Positions 5,670 through 6,243 of a DNA stretch of 6,243 nucleotides are shown here, piece after piece; position 1 is the first letter of the stretch; each line of letters begins with the position of its first letter. The stretch covers positions 1-6,243 of the forward strand of contig JAJZZZ010000087.1 in the NCBI GenBank assembly GCA_021797265.1. Reading direction: 5' to 3'. This DNA comes from Thermoplasmata archaeon. GTDB lineage: Archaea > Thermoplasmatota > Thermoplasmata > Thermoplasmatales > Thermoplasmataceae. The translations under genes and the position numbers were made by a program. The notes under the pieces were generated by a model. It did no database searches. It was not told the DNA's origin and saw only the letters and a list, made by a program, of their open reading frames with translations.

Positions 5670-6243
5670 CAGGTATAATAGACGTCGTTCCAGAACATGA
5701 AATAACCTGCTGCAGATCCTGCTGGGTTTGGAATAATTCCTGCCAGATTGTCCACATGGAATGCCAGCATGTATGGCACATTGAGCCAGGCAAACCAGTA
5801 GCTGTTGTAAATGTCTTTAACGATATTGGTGTAATTCTGCACTATATATGTAGGATTGTTTGTTGATGTTGCGTTGATGGTCATGTTGAATATTGTGGAG
5901 TTATAGTTGTAACTGCCTCCATATCCCGATGCACCAACATAGCCTTCATCAAGTATGGCATCAACATAGTCCTCTGTTGCAGTATAGTCTTCAGTATAGT
6001 AACTGATGCCAAAATAGTGTGATGTGGAACCGGCATTGGTGCCGAAAATTATGGATTCCCATGTGCTGTGAGAAACACCGTCGGAGGTTATGGATATTCC
6101 GATTGCCTCAAGATCGGCTATGATGATTTCAGCCTCACTGGTCTGAGACGATGAATCACGGTCGAAGGTGAATGTAGCGGTGGGGAAAGTGCTTCCTCCA
6201 GAATTTAAAACAGTTCCATTGGGGAGTGTTGCCTTTACAATCC
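5669..6243 (-). CDS. ABC transporter solute-binding protein, family 5 (peptide-binding type), C-terminal part
   Basis: The minus-strand frame is open from the stop at 5669 to the right edge (190 residues plus stop, without interruption); the ATG at 5884 is internal, not the start. Features of the C-terminal lobe of DppA/OppA-like proteins are visible: LEAIGISIT, like the usual 'LKKIGI-V' strand, then the TWESIIFGTNAG segment, and near the end VPYMLAFHVDNLAGIIPNP, like the closing 'v.gf..NP' region. It acts outside the cell, delivering solute to the DppBC permeases encoded 12 bases downstream. The visible part has about 18 acidic but only 3 Lys/Arg residues, is rich in N, S, T and Y, and has five N-X-S/T sequons, four of them within 25 residues. 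There is no C-terminal membrane anchor, so any anchor must be N-terminal, outside the window. The family call leans on both motifs and operon position; the ligand is unknown. Confidence 0.85.
   Translation of the reverse strand, partial: IVKATLPNGTVLNSGGSTFPTATFTFDRDSSSQTSEAEIIIADLEAIGISITSDGVSHSTWESIIFGTNAGSTSHYFGISYYTEDYTATEDYVDAILDEGYVGASGYGGSYNYNSTIFNMTINATSTNNPTYIVQNYTNIVKDIYNSYWFAWLNVPYMLAFHVDNLAGIIPNPAGSAAGYFMFWNDVYYT

Noticed and set aside
5669..5884. A separate small 71-residue gene starting at ATG 5884
   Set aside because: The same frame is open all the way to 6243 with binding-protein-like sequence, so the ATG is an internal Met.

Overview
The window looks like archaeal DNA from a heterotrophic, probably acidophilic Thermoplasmata-type organism. 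This is inferred from several things: GGTGA-type ribosome binding sites, terse intergenic gaps with poly-T terminators, frequent AGG and ATA codons, roughly balanced base composition, and an exported solute-binding protein that is Asn/Ser/Thr/Tyr-rich, strongly acidic and carries several N-glycosylation sequons. No rRNA or other decisive marker is present, so the lineage is a guess.

Layout. On the + strand, from the left edge to 2024, lie the C-terminal part of a class III omega-amino-acid aminotransferase and, overlapping its stop codon, a CoA-acylating (methyl)malonate-semialdehyde dehydrogenase. A 116-base convergent gap (2025-2140) holds termination signals for both strands. Everything to the right is on the - strand. 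Read in transcription order from the right edge it holds the C-terminal part of a family 5 peptide-type solute-binding protein, a DppB-type permease, a DppC-type permease (the last two overlap by 4 bases), a poly-T stop signal, a 169-base gap with a possible promoter, and a second, GabT-like class III aminotransferase.

How the genes may work together. The + strand pair forms a recognisable two-step route. An omega-amino acid such as beta-alanine (or 3-amino-2-methylpropanoate) is transaminated to malonate (or methylmalonate) semialdehyde, which the dehydrogenase converts with CoA and NAD+ to acetyl-CoA (or propionyl-CoA) and CO2. The - strand importer would bring in peptides or similar small nitrogen compounds, and the GabT-like enzyme would transaminate a further amino acid. 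Linking the two strands into one pathway is inference from proximity only. The ATPase subunits of the importer are not between dppC and the aminotransferase, so they must lie beyond the right edge or elsewhere.

I see no mobile element, CRISPR array, RNA gene or clearly undescribed system. The points most worth a second look are the substitution at a GabT substrate-binding position, the unusual composition and sequon cluster of the binding protein, and the uncertain start of the GabT-like gene.
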